Positions 1 to 8,839 are shown, counted from the stretch's first letter. The stretch is DNA of 32,382 nucleotides from Methanobacteriaceae archaeon (GCA_900766745.1 CAAFWR010000019.1:1-32382); one strand, 5' to 3'. Numbers and translations: made by a program. The notes: generated by a model from the sequence alone, not told the origin.

Positions 1-2
1 AT

Positions 3-158
3 GAGGGCACTCTCTCAGGCATTTCAATCGTGGTTTTAAACAATGAGACTTATTATTATCCCCCTAATTCGAATATTAATTTAACAAACAAAAAAGGAAA
101 AACACAAAGCAATGAAACTTATAGAATATTCAATAGGACATTAAATTATTATAGCTAG
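3..158 (+). CDS. C-terminal end of an unidentified protein (partial, cut by window edge)
   Basis: Frame 3 stays open from the first bases to a TAG at 156-158, giving about 51 residues with no stop. That is long for this AT-rich, stop-dense intergenic sequence. The peptide is rich in Asn, Thr and Tyr (ETYYYPPNSN, LNYYS at the end), a composition often seen in secreted or surface proteins of Methanobrevibacter, but no domain is recognisable. The start lies outside the window. It could be a chance open frame. No terminator hairpin is obvious after it. Confidence 0.35.
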   Translation, partial: EGTLSGISIVVLNNETYYYPPNSNINLTNKKGKTQSNETYRIFNRTLNYYS

Positions 159-369
159 CTACAACTGATATATAATTTTAATAAAAGCAATTTTCATTTA
201 TTTGATGTTTATAAAATTTAGAAGATATTTTATTTAGCGCAATATATATTCACCACATTTAACTGTCATAAAACTTCGAAAATAGCTAAAAAATCGGCAG
301 TGACCAATCTTTCCTTTAATTTTAAATACTAAAAAATCAATATATTATAACAGACTATTTTTAATATAA
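159..369. other. Intergenic region before tRNA-Arg
   Basis: AT-rich sequence between the partial upstream frame and the tRNA. Apart from the TATA element at 341-349, I see no gene, strong hairpin or repeat in it. Confidence 0.5.
341..349 (+). promoter_or_regulatory. TATA box of tRNA-Arg(GCG)/truD unit
   Basis: TATATTATA is centred about 25 bases before the first base of the tRNA, the normal archaeal TATA spacing. No other TATA element at proper spacing is seen before truD, so this may serve both genes. Confidence 0.5.
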
Positions 370-443
370 GCCCCGATGGTGTAGTTTGGATAACACGTAG
401 GACTGCGGATCCTATTCCCCGGGTTCAAATCCCGGTCGGGGCA
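370..443 (+). tRNA. tRNA-Arg (anticodon GCG)
   Basis: The 74-nt sequence folds as a full cloverleaf. The acceptor stem is GCCCCGA/TCGGGGC, the D stem GTGT/ACAC, the anticodon stem TAGGA/TCCTA with loop CTGCGGA (anticodon GCG, reading CGC/CGU), and the T stem CCGGG/CCCGG with loop TTCAAAT. The discriminator base is A and CCA is not encoded. Position 13 is U, the base modified by TruD/Pus7 enzymes, and truD follows 29 bases downstream. Confidence 0.95.
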
Positions 444-472
444 TTCTATTTTATTATATTTCATGTGATATA

Positions 473-1729
473 ATGTTAAACGCTAATAGTTATGTAACAA
501 ATGAAAAGGGAATTGGGGGAACTATTAGAAATCAGTATGAGGATTTTTATGTAGAAGAGATTCCAGACCTTGTTCCAACTGGTGAAGGGCCAAACATTTG
601 GATTTGGATTGAAAAAATAGGCAGAACTACTTTAGATGTTGTTTTGGATATTTCCCGTGATTTGCATATCTCCCGTAAAATGATGGGCTTTGCTGGAATG
701 AAAGACAAGAAGGCAAGAACCAGACAATGGATTTGCATAGCCAATATGGATTCTGAATCCCAAATGGAAGAGGTTAAGGCTTTAAATATCTATAAAACTG
801 ATTTTTTAAAGGTTACTCGTGGCCGTAAAAAACTTAGGATGGGACAGCTTAAAGGGAATAAATTCAGGATTCTCATTAAAGATTTAGATGATCCTGAAAA
901 AAGTGCTGAGATAGCTAATGATGTGTTATCAAAACTTGAGGTTACTGGTGTTCCCAATTATTTCGGTTGGCAACGTTTTGGAAAACCTAGAACCAACACT
1001 CACTTGGTAGGTGAAGCTTTAGTTCGCAATGATTTAAAGGAAGCTGTCAGAAGGTATATAGGCAACCCTAGTAATGATGAACATCCTCAAAACCAAGAGG
1101 CTCGTCAGGCTTATGACGAAGGAAGATTTGAAGAATCCCTTGAATTGATGGGTAAAGGAATGCGTTATGAGAAGATGATGCTTAGAGAACTTATTAAGGA
1201 TTCAAAAAAAGGAGAACTGACAGACAAGGCTTATAAAAATGCATTATATGCTCTTCCAAAACCTCTTCAAAGGATGTTTGTCCATGCTTATCAGTCATTT
1301 TTATTTAACGAAGCAGTAAGTAAGAGGGTAGAAATGGGAATTAATAGTTATATTGAAGGAGATATCATAATAGATAATGAGGAACATATTGTTCGCGATA
1401 AGGCTCCTGAAGAATTTGAGGAAATGATTTTAAATTTCGAAGCTGACCCAACAGCTCCTTTATATGGTACTAAAGTTCCGTTTGCAGAAGGTATTGTTGG
1501 TGAAATGGAGAGAAATGTTTTAGATAGTTATAATCTTGATAAAAACGATTTTGAAGTTCCTAAAATGCCTCGTCTAGGAAGTCATGGTCTTAGGCGTGCA
1601 ATGAGATTTAAAGTTTGGGATACTCAAGCAACAGCTACTGACGAAGGTGTTTTGGCCGAATTTTCTATTAATAAAGGTTCATATGCAACTGCTGTTTTAA
1701 GAGAAATTATGAAAGAAGATGTGGTGTAA
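473..1729 (+). CDS. truD: tRNA pseudouridine(13) synthase TruD/Pus7 family
   Basis: This cytoplasmic RNA-modifying enzyme isomerises uridine 13 of tRNAs to pseudouridine. The family signature [11 protein letters not shown] lies at residues 75-85 and contains the catalytic Asp (D78). A second conserved stretch, [14 protein letters not shown], follows in the middle, and the long insertion typical of TruD is present. The length of 418 residues is normal for archaeal members. The ATG at 473 is preceded by GTGAT (465-469), a good ribosome binding site. The gene starts only 29 bases after a tRNA-Arg, and the next gene begins 3 bases after its stop, so it probably heads or continues an operon that includes the tRNA. 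Confidence 0.93.
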   Translation: MLNANSYVTNEKGIGGTIRNQYEDFYVEEIPDLVPTGEGPNIWIWIEKIGRTTLDVVLDISRDLHISRKMMGFAGMKDKKARTRQWICIANMDSESQMEEVKALNIYKTDFLKVTRGRKKLRMGQLKGNKFRILIKDLDDPEKSAEIANDVLSKLEVTGVPNYFGWQRFGKPRTNTHLVGEALVRNDLKEAVRRYIGNPSNDEHPQNQEARQAYDEGRFEESLELMGKGMRYEKMMLRELIKDSKKGELTDKAYKNALYALPKPLQRMFVHAYQSFLFNEAVSKRVEMGINSYIEGDIIIDNEEHIVRDKAPEEFEEMILNFEADPTAPLYGTKVPFAEGIVGEMERNVLDSYNLDKNDFEVPKMPRLGSHGLRRAMRFKVWDTQATATDEGVLAEFSINKGSYATAVLREIMKEDVV

Positions 1730-1732
1730 ATT

Positions 1733-2125
1733 ATGGTAATTCAAGCAAGAAATATTGGAAAAGGAATAGGATCTGGAGAACTGATAGTTAGTAGTGAACC
1801 GATTAGCTTTCTTGGAGGGGTGGATCCAGAAACTGGTATTGTAATTGACCCTAACCATGAACTTAAAGGAGAAATAATCAAGGACAAAGTGCTCTTTATT
1901 CCTGGAGGCAAGGGTTCTACTGTAGGCTCATATGTTATTTTTCAAATGAAAAAGAACAATACTGCTCCAAAAGCCATCATATGTATTGAAGCAGAGCCAA
2001 TAATAGCTACTGGTGCTATAATGTCAGATATTCCAATGGTCGATTCACCAGAGGAAACTTCCGACCTTGTAAATGGTGTATCAGTGGAAGTGGACGGAAA
2101 TAATGGAACTATAACAATTTTATAA
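1733..2125 (+). CDS. Aconitase X swivel domain protein; phosphomevalonate dehydratase small subunit (DUF126)
   Basis: The 130-residue protein has the DUF126/AcnX swivel-domain pattern: an early [19 protein letters not shown] stretch, then [12 protein letters not shown], and [13 protein letters not shown] in the middle. In archaea this small subunit pairs with the AcnX large subunit (DUF521) to dehydrate mevalonate 5-phosphate in the modified mevalonate pathway that makes archaeal lipid precursors. The large subunit is not next to it here. The ATG follows the truD stop by 3 bases with a GGTG-like site inside the end of truD, so the two are very likely co-transcribed. The assignment to the lipid pathway rests on family knowledge. 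Confidence 0.85.
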   Translation: MVIQARNIGKGIGSGELIVSSEPISFLGGVDPETGIVIDPNHELKGEIIKDKVLFIPGGKGSTVGSYVIFQMKKNNTAPKAIICIEAEPIIATGAIMSDIPMVDSPEETSDLVNGVSVEVDGNNGTITIL

Positions 2126-2138
2126 CAGGAGTGGACTT

Positions 2139-3347
2139 ATGGAAATTGTAATCAACAATGTCAATATATTAAATCCGGGAAATGATATTCTTCATGGGAA
2201 TATTTTAATTGAGGATAATATAATCAAAGAGATTTCCCCATTCAACATTAAATCTGACGGTGTTTTGATTGACGGTGAGGATGATTTTCTTTTACCTGGT
2301 TTTATTGACTTGCACACTCATATTTTAGCTAAAGGATTTCATAAACAGGAGAACATGACAAATCCATTATCTATTCATTTTTATAATGGAATTCCTCATG
2401 GAACTCAAACACTTAATGCAGGAGTTACAACAATAAGGGATTGCGGATCTGCAGATTTAGGTGTTAAAATAGCACAGCAAAGGGGATTGTTAAAAGGCCC
2501 TAAAATGGAAATCTCAGTAACGCCGCTTGTAACAACAGGAGGTCATTTCGACTTATTTTTACCATCAGGATTTGACATGGAAATAATGTATCCGGGCTTT
2601 CCAAAAGGAAGATGCGATGGGGTTAATGAAGTTCTTAAAAAAACACGTGAAGTAAAAAGAGCAGGGGCAGACTTTATCAAAGTCATGTGTAGTGGAGGAG
2701 TACTTACAAACAACTCAAGTCCTTACGATCCTCAGTTCAATCTTGATGAGCTTAAAACAATAGTTGATGAAGCTAAAAACAATGGCCTTAAAGTATCAGC
2801 ACACTCCCATAGTTTAATTGGAATTAGAAATGCAATAGAAGCAGGTATGGACTCAATAGAGCATGGAACTTTTGTAGACCGCAAAACAGCTAAAACCATG
2901 AAGGAAAAGAATGTTTCTTTAATTCCAACTTTACTTGTACATCACTATCTCTATAAAAACGGTTTTCCTAAATGGGATGTTTATGGAAATGAAAAGAAAG
3001 CTAAATTAAAAGATATAATTGGAATACAAAAGGAAAATATTGCTAATGCCTATGAAGAAGGAGTCAATATTCTAATGGGAACTGATAGTGGTGTTATTCC
3101 TCATGGCCATAATCTTGAAGAATTGTCCCATCTTGTAAGTATAGGTATGAGTCCAGCTGAAGCAATAGCTAGCGGAACAATAAAAGCAGCAGAATTTTTA
3201 GGAAAAGACAATTTAGGTGCAATAGAACGTGGAAATATAGCTGATCTGATTTTAGTTAATGGAAATCCACTTGCAAATATTGATGTTTTAAAAAACAGTA
3301 ACAATATCCTTTGTGTTATTCAGGATGGAAAAATAGTAAAAAGTTAA
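2139..3347 (+). CDS. Amidohydrolase family metal-dependent hydrolase (imidazolonepropionase/prolidase-like)
   Basis: The protein is a 402-residue TIM-barrel amidohydrolase. Visible metal ligands are HTH (H59, H61), the probable carboxylated lysine K181 in DFIKVMCSGG, H222 in SAHSH, H242 in IEHGT and D316 in MGTDSG. The N- and C-terminal strands form the usual small beta-sandwich. This pattern fits the subgroup annotated as Xaa-Pro dipeptidase or imidazolonepropionase-like, but the substrate cannot be read from the sequence. It starts 13 bases after the upstream stop with GGAGTGG as ribosome binding site, so it probably shares the truD operon. It ends in a hairpin shared with the convergent copper ATPase. 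Confidence 0.85.
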   Translation: MEIVINNVNILNPGNDILHGNILIEDNIIKEISPFNIKSDGVLIDGEDDFLLPGFIDLHTHILAKGFHKQENMTNPLSIHFYNGIPHGTQTLNAGVTTIRDCGSADLGVKIAQQRGLLKGPKMEISVTPLVTTGGHFDLFLPSGFDMEIMYPGFPKGRCDGVNEVLKKTREVKRAGADFIKVMCSGGVLTNNSSPYDPQFNLDELKTIVDEAKNNGLKVSAHSHSLIGIRNAIEAGMDSIEHGTFVDRKTAKTMKEKNVSLIPTLLVHHYLYKNGFPKWDVYGNEKKAKLKDIIGIQKENIANAYEEGVNILMGTDSGVIPHGHNLEELSHLVSIGMSPAEAIASGTIKAAEFLGKDNLGAIERGNIADLILVNGNPLANIDVLKNSNNILCVIQDGKIVKS

Positions 3348-3371
3348 AAGAGTTAGTGTCCTCTTTTAACT
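3342..3371. terminator. Bidirectional hairpin spanning two convergent stop codons
   Basis: AGTTAAAAGAG at 3342-3352 and CTCTTTTAACT at 3361-3371 form a perfect 11-bp stem with an 8-base loop. The TAA of the amidohydrolase lies in the left arm. The last codons of the copper ATPase lie in the right arm, with its stop in the loop. On either strand the second arm carries CTCTTTT, a short T-run. Only 5 bases separate the two stop codons, so the hairpin is placed to end both transcripts. Confidence 0.65.
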
Positions 3372-5791
3372 GGTGGTACATAGCGTTTAAGTGCAAGTGA
3401 TAGTGAAATAACTGTCACAGAACTTAAAGCCATTGCAAGACCTGCCCATTCAGGCATGAACATTAATTCAAAGCTAGCATATAAAGCTCCGGCAGCTAAT
3501 GGAATTAAAATCATATTGTAGGCAAAAGCCCAGAAAATATTTTCTTTAATTCTTCTCATAACCTTTTTGGAGAACTGTACAGCAGCTACAACATTTTCTA
3601 AGTCTCCCTCCATAACAACAACGTCACCACTTTCCATAGCTATGTCTGTTCCATTTCCCATAGCTACTCCTATATCTGCCTGTGTAAGAGCTGGCGCATC
3701 ATTTATTCCATCTCCAACAAAGAGCACTTTTCCATTTTTATCAGCACTTTGAATATCTTTTACAATATCAAGCTTGTTTTCCGGTAGAACGTTAGCTTCC
3801 ACATTGTCGATTCCAACCTTGTCTGCAACATTAAGTGCTGTTTTTTCATTGTCTCCTGTAAGCATATATGTTGTAATTCCCATTTTATGAAGCTCTTCAA
3901 TAGCTCTTTTTGAAGTTGGCTTGATTTTGTCTGAAAGACTTATTAAACCTTTAATTTCTCCATCAATAGCTATCAAAATAGTTGTTTTGCTTTCATTTTC
4001 AAGGTTTCTATATTCAATCAAAATGTCTTCAGGAATAAGAACATCTTCAAGAAGACTTTTGTTTCCTGCAAGAACTGTCTGTCCGTTTATTTTAGCTTCA
4101 AGTCCTTTTCCAGTGATGTTTTCAAAGTCTTCAGTTTCAGAGGGTACCAATCCCATTTCTTCAGCTTTTTTCACTATTGCTTTAGCTATTGGGTGGTTTG
4201 AATTCTTTTCAACACCAGAAGCGACTTTCAAAAGTTCCTCTTCTGAAATTCCGTAGGTTATGATGTCATCTACTTGTGGCTTTCCTTCAGTAATTGTTCC
4301 TGTTTTGTCAAATAGAGCTACATCAATTTTGCCTGCATTTTCCAATGTATCTCCATTTTTAATTAGAATACCGAATTCTGCAGCTCTTCCAATTCCAACA
4401 GTAACTGCTGTTGGTGTTGCTAAACCTAATGCACATGGACATGCAACAACCAGAATTGAAATAAGGGTTGTCAGCGCAAAGAGCAATGTTGATCCTATTA
4501 CAAAATACCATATGATGAATACAACAATAGCTATTGTTAGAATAACTGGTATAAAGTAGCTAACTGCAGTATTTGCTATTTTTTGCACTGGAGGTCTGGA
4601 ACTTTGGGCTTTTTCTACAAGACGGATAATGTTGGATAATACAGTTTCTTTTCCAATTTTCAAAGCCTCAATCTGCAATACTCCATCCTGGTTAATAGTA
4701 CCTGCAAAGACTTCTGAATCTCTAGTTTTTGTTTTTGGAATTGGTTCTCCATTAATCATTGATTCATCAACATAGGATTCTCCACCTACAACAACACCAT
4801 CTACAGGGATTTTATCTCCAGGCCTTACAAGCACTATATCTCCAATCTCTATTTGAGCTATTGGAATTTCTTCTTCTTTTACTATTTTACCATTTTCCAG
4901 GGTTATTTTTGTTGCATTAGTTGGTTGAAGGCCAATAAGTTCTCTAATGGAATCAGATGTACTTTTTTTAGCTTTAGCCTCTAAATATCTACCTATAAGT
5001 AAAAATGAAGGTAGCATAATTGCAGTTTCATAAAACATAAAAGAGTTATCAAGAACAATGTTAAATGTTCCAAGAATACTTGATACATATGCCACTACAA
5101 TTCCCATTGAATACATCACGTCCATATTCAGGTTTTTATGGATAAGGCCGTTCCATCCAGCTTTTAGAATAGGGAGAGAAACATAAATAAATGGAGCTAT
5201 ACTGATTATTAAGGAGACTATTCCCATTGATATTCCAAATGGATGCCAGTGAACATACATCAATACCATTAAGATAATTGAAAAGGTAAATCCAACTATG
5301 ATTCTGTATAGTTTTTCCCTAAGGTCCTTTTCATAGATTTCGTCTTCGTCGATTTCTAGTTGCCCGTCTACTCCAAGAACCTCAAAACCTAAAGATTCAA
5401 TTACGACTTTCATGTCATCTAAAGTAACCTTGTTTTTGTCATAGTAAACTTCAGCACTAGCTGTTGAAAGATCAGCTTTAACATCAAATATTCCATCTAA
5501 TCTCATTAAAAAGTTCTCTACATTCATTACACAGGATGCACAGTGCATTCCATGTATTTTTAGCTTAACTTCGTCAGTGTGAATTTCAAAACCTAAATTC
5601 TTGACTAATGTCTGTATTTTTTCAAAAGATATTTTTTTAGGATTTACTACAAGCTTGAGCTTATTTGTTGCAAGATCAGCATCAACAGATTCAACACCTT
5701 CTTCACGGCCAAATGTCTTATCTAGACTTAAAACACATGAAGCACAGTGCATACCTTCTATTGGCAGATCCATTTCCTTAAGACGAGCCAT
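3353..5791 (-). CDS. copA: Copper-translocating P-type ATPase (P1B-1), two N-terminal HMA domains
   Basis: This membrane ATPase exports Cu(I). Two heavy-metal-associated domains carry GMHCASC (Cys at 16/19 and 84/87). The core shows the transport motif CPCALG, the phosphorylation site DKTGTITEG, TGDN, and GDGINDAPALTQAD. The last two transmembrane segments contain YN (FAYNMIL) and MALSS, which together with CPC mark the Cu+ subgroup. The chosen ATG at 5791 follows GTGATTAAA. A longer frame starting at a TTG at 5812 adds seven residues and would place that binding site inside the gene. The protein is 812 residues, normal for CopA. No copper regulator is adjacent. Confidence 0.93.
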   Translation of the reverse strand: MARLKEMDLPIEGMHCASCVLSLDKTFGREEGVESVDADLATNKLKLVVNPKKISFEKIQTLVKNLGFEIHTDEVKLKIHGMHCASCVMNVENFLMRLDGIFDVKADLSTASAEVYYDKNKVTLDDMKVVIESLGFEVLGVDGQLEIDEDEIYEKDLREKLYRIIVGFTFSIILMVLMYVHWHPFGISMGIVSLIISIAPFIYVSLPILKAGWNGLIHKNLNMDVMYSMGIVVAYVSSILGTFNIVLDNSFMFYETAIMLPSFLLIGRYLEAKAKKSTSDSIRELIGLQPTNATKITLENGKIVKEEEIPIAQIEIGDIVLVRPGDKIPVDGVVVGGESYVDESMINGEPIPKTKTRDSEVFAGTINQDGVLQIEALKIGKETVLSNIIRLVEKAQSSRPPVQKIANTAVSYFIPVILTIAIVVFIIWYFVIGSTLLFALTTLISILVVACPCALGLATPTAVTVGIGRAAEFGILIKNGDTLENAGKIDVALFDKTGTITEGKPQVDDIITYGISEEELLKVASGVEKNSNHPIAKAIVKKAEEMGLVPSETEDFENITGKGLEAKINGQTVLAGNKSLLEDVLIPEDILIEYRNLENESKTTILIAIDGEIKGLISLSDKIKPTSKRAIEELHKMGITTYMLTGDNEKTALNVADKVGIDNVEANVLPENKLDIVKDIQSADKNGKVLFVGDGINDAPALTQADIGVAMGNGTDIAMESGDVVVMEGDLENVVAAVQFSKKVMRRIKENIFWAFAYNMILIPLAAGALYASFELMFMPEWAGLAMALSSVTVISLSLALKRYVPPVKRGH

Positions 5792-6274
5792 TTTAATCAC
5801 TTCTATTACCAAGTTTTTTTATTAAAATTTCTTGTAGTAATATAATATTTTTTAGTTAATAAATAGTTTGCTTAAGAAAAATAAAATGGTGAAGAAATAT
5901 TTAAAAAATAAAAACTGGAAATTGAAATTTTAAGATATCAAAAATATTTTCCATGTATTCAATAACTTTCTCTAATTCACCATTTGGAATTTGGTGAAAA
6001 GGTCCATAATCTGCTTTTTTTCTTAAAGCTTAATCATAAATAATATCCAGATGGCCTTATTCAACTAAAAGATATGTATCATAAAAATTCATATAATTTA
6101 TTTTTCTTTGAAAAATCTAGCACATGATATTGTATCTTGTCTATAAGGTCTCCTTTTTTCTTTAAACTCATAATTTTTTTTTTAAAATAATGAGATTTAG
6201 TTATTTTTAAGAGAAACAAAACAAAGGGTCTAAAATTTTATAAAAAAGAGTAAAAAAAAAATAATCGGGAGTGT
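5792..6274. other. Long non-coding stretch with a decayed gene
   Basis: The copA promoter should lie at the low-coordinate end; on the reverse strand an AATATTATATTA element is present near 5838-5852. The middle holds the remnant reading frame described separately. The rest, 6172-6274, is AT-rich and shows runs of A and T without a clear hairpin. Confidence 0.5.
5901..6171 (-). pseudogene. Decayed small protein gene, HEPN-like C-terminus (tentative)
   Basis: On the reverse strand an ATG at 6171 opens a frame (MSLKKKGDLIDKI) that stops after 30 codons at 6079-6081. A +1 shift continues it as YDTYLLVE, stop, GHLDIIYD, stop, ALRKKADYGPFHQIPNG, ELEKVIEYMENIF, to a final stop at 5901-5903. The joined peptide of about 85 residues is charged and helix-like. 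Its tail (LRKKADYGPF..., then a helix) resembles the C-terminal part of small HEPN-domain proteins, which are often toxin partners. One frameshift and two in-frame stops indicate a dead gene. Family assignment is uncertain; that it is a pseudogene is more secure. Confidence 0.5.
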
Positions 6275-7114
6275 TTACTCGTCGATTAATTCAAATTTAA
6301 TTTGACCTACTTTTGGAGCAAGTACGTTGTATAACCATGCAATAATAGCTGTTACAATAAATCCTAAAATGAAAGTAATTATTGGGGTAATAGCTATTTC
6401 AAGGTAATTTCCAGTGGTTATTGCAGATAAAATTCCTGAAATTAAACCTAAAACTAGATATATTATACTTATTGAAATTGCAAAGCTTTTAACGTCAATA
6501 GATTCGAGAGAGGAATTTTCTTTTATGTTTAATTTTGCACCATAATTGTTTCCTGCAATAAGGTTGTATATGTAAGTTCCAATTAGAACGTAGATGAAAC
6601 TTATTATAAATCCTCCAACAATTAAACCGATTACATATAATGGATTTGAAACCACTAATAAGAGGTTATATAATTGCATTGCGATTAGTTGTTGACCTGT
6701 CATCATAAATGTCTGTACCATTGCACTTAAAGTCAATTGTCCTAAAAAGAGTATTACCATATATTCTATCAATGCCATTACTGTTGTTATAATAGCTATT
6801 ATAAGAGCTGTTGATACTGTACTGATGTTTGTTACAGTACCGTCCTCTTCAATACTGAATACTATTGAGGTTTTCTTTGAAATAAGGTTATATAACCAAC
6901 TTTCAATAAAGTTTCTATATACGCTTACAATCAATGTTCCAAATATTAATGTTGGAATTATAAATGCCATTATTGCAATATTGTTTAAGGATATTGCTCC
7001 AAATACTACCAACATTATAATTGATATTATTATTGAGAATATTAAGGATATTGTTGTAGCCATTATTGTAACTGAACTGATATCCAATGATTTTAATCTT
7101 TTTACAGTAGTCAT
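6275..7114 (-). CDS. Integral membrane protein with three internal repeats (DUF3566-like)
   Basis: The 279-residue protein is almost entirely hydrophobic, with about seven to eight transmembrane segments. Three units of 75-100 residues can be aligned by eye (about 8-88, 95-198 and 203-277). Each has two or three membrane helices, then a YN-containing motif, then a short beta-like tail: WLYNLISKKTSIVFSI, YIYNLIAGNNYGAKLNI and WLYNVLAPKVGQIKFEL. This YN...G-I end resembles DUF3566-type transmembrane domains, a family of unknown function. The start at 7114 has an excellent AGGAGGTAA site and lies 10 bases after the purB stop, so it is probably co-transcribed with purB. Confidence 0.6.
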   Translation of the reverse strand: MTTVKRLKSLDISSVTIMATTISLIFSIIISIIMLVVFGAISLNNIAIMAFIIPTLIFGTLIVSVYRNFIESWLYNLISKKTSIVFSIEEDGTVTNISTVSTALIIAIITTVMALIEYMVILFLGQLTLSAMVQTFMMTGQQLIAMQLYNLLLVVSNPLYVIGLIVGGFIISFIYVLIGTYIYNLIAGNNYGAKLNIKENSSLESIDVKSFAISISIIYLVLGLISGILSAITTGNYLEIAITPIITFILGFIVTAIIAWLYNVLAPKVGQIKFELIDE

Positions 7115-7124
7115 AATTTACCTC

Positions 7125-8474
7125 CTAAAACCATTCTTTTGATTTTTCAAGTAATTCTTTAATTATAGTTTTTGATGATCCAATATATGTATGTGGATTC
7201 ATAATCTCTTTTACATCTTCTTCTGTTAAGTATTTTTGTACTTCAGGGTCTTCTAAAATTAGATTTCCTAGGAGTTTATTTTCTTTATTTGCTTTTATTG
7301 CATTTTTTCTTACAATTCCATATGCGGTTTGTTTTCCCATTCCACTTCTTGTAAGTTCTGCCATTAATCTTTCGGCCATAATTAATCCATTAGTTAAATT
7401 AAGGTTTCTTTCAATATTTTCATCATAGAATACTAGATTGCTTATTAATTTAATGGTAAGGTTTAAAATGTAATCAGTTAAGATACAGCTTTCTGGAAAC
7501 ATTATTCTTTCACAGGATGAGTTTGTAAGGTCTCTTTCATGCCAAAGTGGGTTATTGTCAAGAGCAGCATTTACAAAAGATTTTACGATTCTTGCAACAC
7601 CACAAATACGTTCTGCTGTAATTGGGTTCATTTTATGTGGCATTGTACTACTTCCCATCTGTTTTTCAGGGTCAAAGTATTCTCCAACTTCCATAATTTC
7701 AGTTCTTTGGAGGTTTCTTATTTCCAATGCAATTTTATCTAAAGTTGATGCAACATTAGCTAATGCCATAATGAATTCTACATGGTTATCTCTTTGAACG
7801 ACCTGGTTTGTAATTGATGCTGCAGGTAATTCCAATATTTCTGCTACAGTTTTATGTATTTCCCATCCTTGTTCTCCAAGAGCTGCTGTGGTTCCTACTG
7901 CACCATCCAGCATTGCTACACAGACATTTTTTTCCGCATGGTCTACTCTTTCATATTGTCTGTGCATTTCATCAGCCCAAAGTCCAAACTTCATTCCATA
8001 GGTTATTGGTAGGGCATGTTGACCATGTGTCCTTCCAACAGCTACTTTGTCTATGTTTTCTTCTGCAAGCTTAAGTAAAAGTTCTGTTAATGTTTTGATC
8101 TTGTCTTTTATTATTTCTGCTGAATCTTTTATGAGTAATGAGTTTGAGCTGTCAATTATATCGTTAGAGGTTGCTCCAAAGTGAACATATTCTCCTGCAT
8201 CATTTTCACAGACTTCTCCAAGACCTTTTACAAGAGCTCCGATATCGTGTTTTGTTGCTTTTTCGATTTCATTTACTCTTTCTTGTTTTACATATTCGGT
8301 ATTTGCTTTTCTAGCTATTTCATCAGCTATGTCTTGAGGTATTATTCCTAGTTTACCTTCAGCCTGTGCTAGAGCTGCTTCCACATCTAGCATTCTTTGT
8401 AATTTATTTTCACTTTCCCAGACGGCTTTCATTTCTGGTGTACCATATCTAAATTCTATTGGATGTATAGCCAT
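7125..8474 (-). CDS. purB: Adenylosuccinate lyase
   Basis: This cytoplasmic purine enzyme cleaves SAICAR to AICAR and adenylosuccinate to AMP, releasing fumarate. The fumarase/lyase signature GSSTMPHKMNP is at residues 274-284. The conserved GRTHGQHA (147-154, catalytic His) and YVHFGATSNDI (96-106) are intact. The start is taken at 8474 (MAIHPIEFRYG). The ATG at 8483, three codons upstream, lies inside the GAGATGAT ribosome binding site. The 449-residue length is typical. The membrane protein gene follows after 10 bases on the same strand. The promoter region is shared with the divergent Xre gene. Confidence 0.95.
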   Translation of the reverse strand: MAIHPIEFRYGTPEMKAVWESENKLQRMLDVEAALAQAEGKLGIIPQDIADEIARKANTEYVKQERVNEIEKATKHDIGALVKGLGEVCENDAGEYVHFGATSNDIIDSSNSLLIKDSAEIIKDKIKTLTELLLKLAEENIDKVAVGRTHGQHALPITYGMKFGLWADEMHRQYERVDHAEKNVCVAMLDGAVGTTAALGEQGWEIHKTVAEILELPAASITNQVVQRDNHVEFIMALANVASTLDKIALEIRNLQRTEIMEVGEYFDPEKQMGSSTMPHKMNPITAERICGVARIVKSFVNAALDNNPLWHERDLTNSSCERIMFPESCILTDYILNLTIKLISNLVFYDENIERNLNLTNGLIMAERLMAELTRSGMGKQTAYGIVRKNAIKANKENKLLGNLILEDPEVQKYLTEEDVKEIMNPHTYIGSSKTIIKELLEKSKEWF

Positions 8475-8632
8475 TTGTATCATCTCGTTTTTTTATGATT
8501 AAATTTATATCTCTTTGTAGTAATATTTATTATTATTAATCGACTAAATAAAATAAAATTGAAAAGATTTATATGTAATATATTTCATACATATGTTATG
8601 TCAAATATTTATTACACTGGTTAGGTGGTTAT
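8475..8632. promoter_or_regulatory. Divergent promoter region, purB (-) and Xre operon (+)
   Basis: Reverse strand: an ATATAAATTTAAT element at about 8499-8512 is positioned for purB. Forward strand: TTTATATG at 8568-8575 is the likely TATA box of the Xre operon. A near-palindrome, CATACATATGTTATG (8586-8600, core ACATATGT), lies just after it, a plausible operator for the Xre protein. Confidence 0.45.
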
Positions 8633-8830
8633 TTGAAAACCAATATTAAAGAATTGAGGAAAGAACAGGGATTAAGTCAGCAAAAACTAGGGGAATTAGT
8701 TGGAGTTACAAGACAAACCATTAATGCGCTTGAAAACGCTAGATATAATCCATCTTTACTTTTAGCACACAAAATTACACAAATATTGGGGAAAGAACTA
8801 ATTGAAGATGTTTTTATTTTAGATGATTAG
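8633..8830 (+). CDS. Small Xre/HTH_3-family transcriptional regulator
   Basis: A 65-residue protein made only of a helix-turn-helix domain: KELRKEQGLSQQKLGELVGV, then TRQTINALENARYNPSLLLA. It resembles the short Cro/CI-type regulators (PsrT/YgzD-like) commonly encoded next to membrane proteins. It begins with TTG; no in-frame ATG precedes it and AGGTGG (8624-8629) sits four bases before. Its stop overlaps the ribosome binding site of the next gene, so the two are translated from one message. It is likely to regulate its own operon, possibly through the near-palindrome at 8586-8600; this is inference. Confidence 0.85.
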   Translation: MKTNIKELRKEQGLSQQKLGELVGVTRQTINALENARYNPSLLLAHKITQILGKELIEDVFILDD

Positions 8831-8839
8831 GTGATTTGT

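Noticed and set aside
152..161. TAGCTAGCTA palindrome after the partial first frame
   Set aside because: Short low-complexity palindrome with no promoter around it.
3567..4559. Forward open frames inside copA (3567-3752, 3921-4256, 4260-4559)
   Set aside because: They lie antisense to well-conserved CopA motifs, have Ser/Ile-rich shadow composition and no binding sites.
7539..8074. Forward open frames inside purB
   Set aside because: Antisense to the purB catalytic region with Cys/His/Phe-rich shadow composition; no promoter or binding site.
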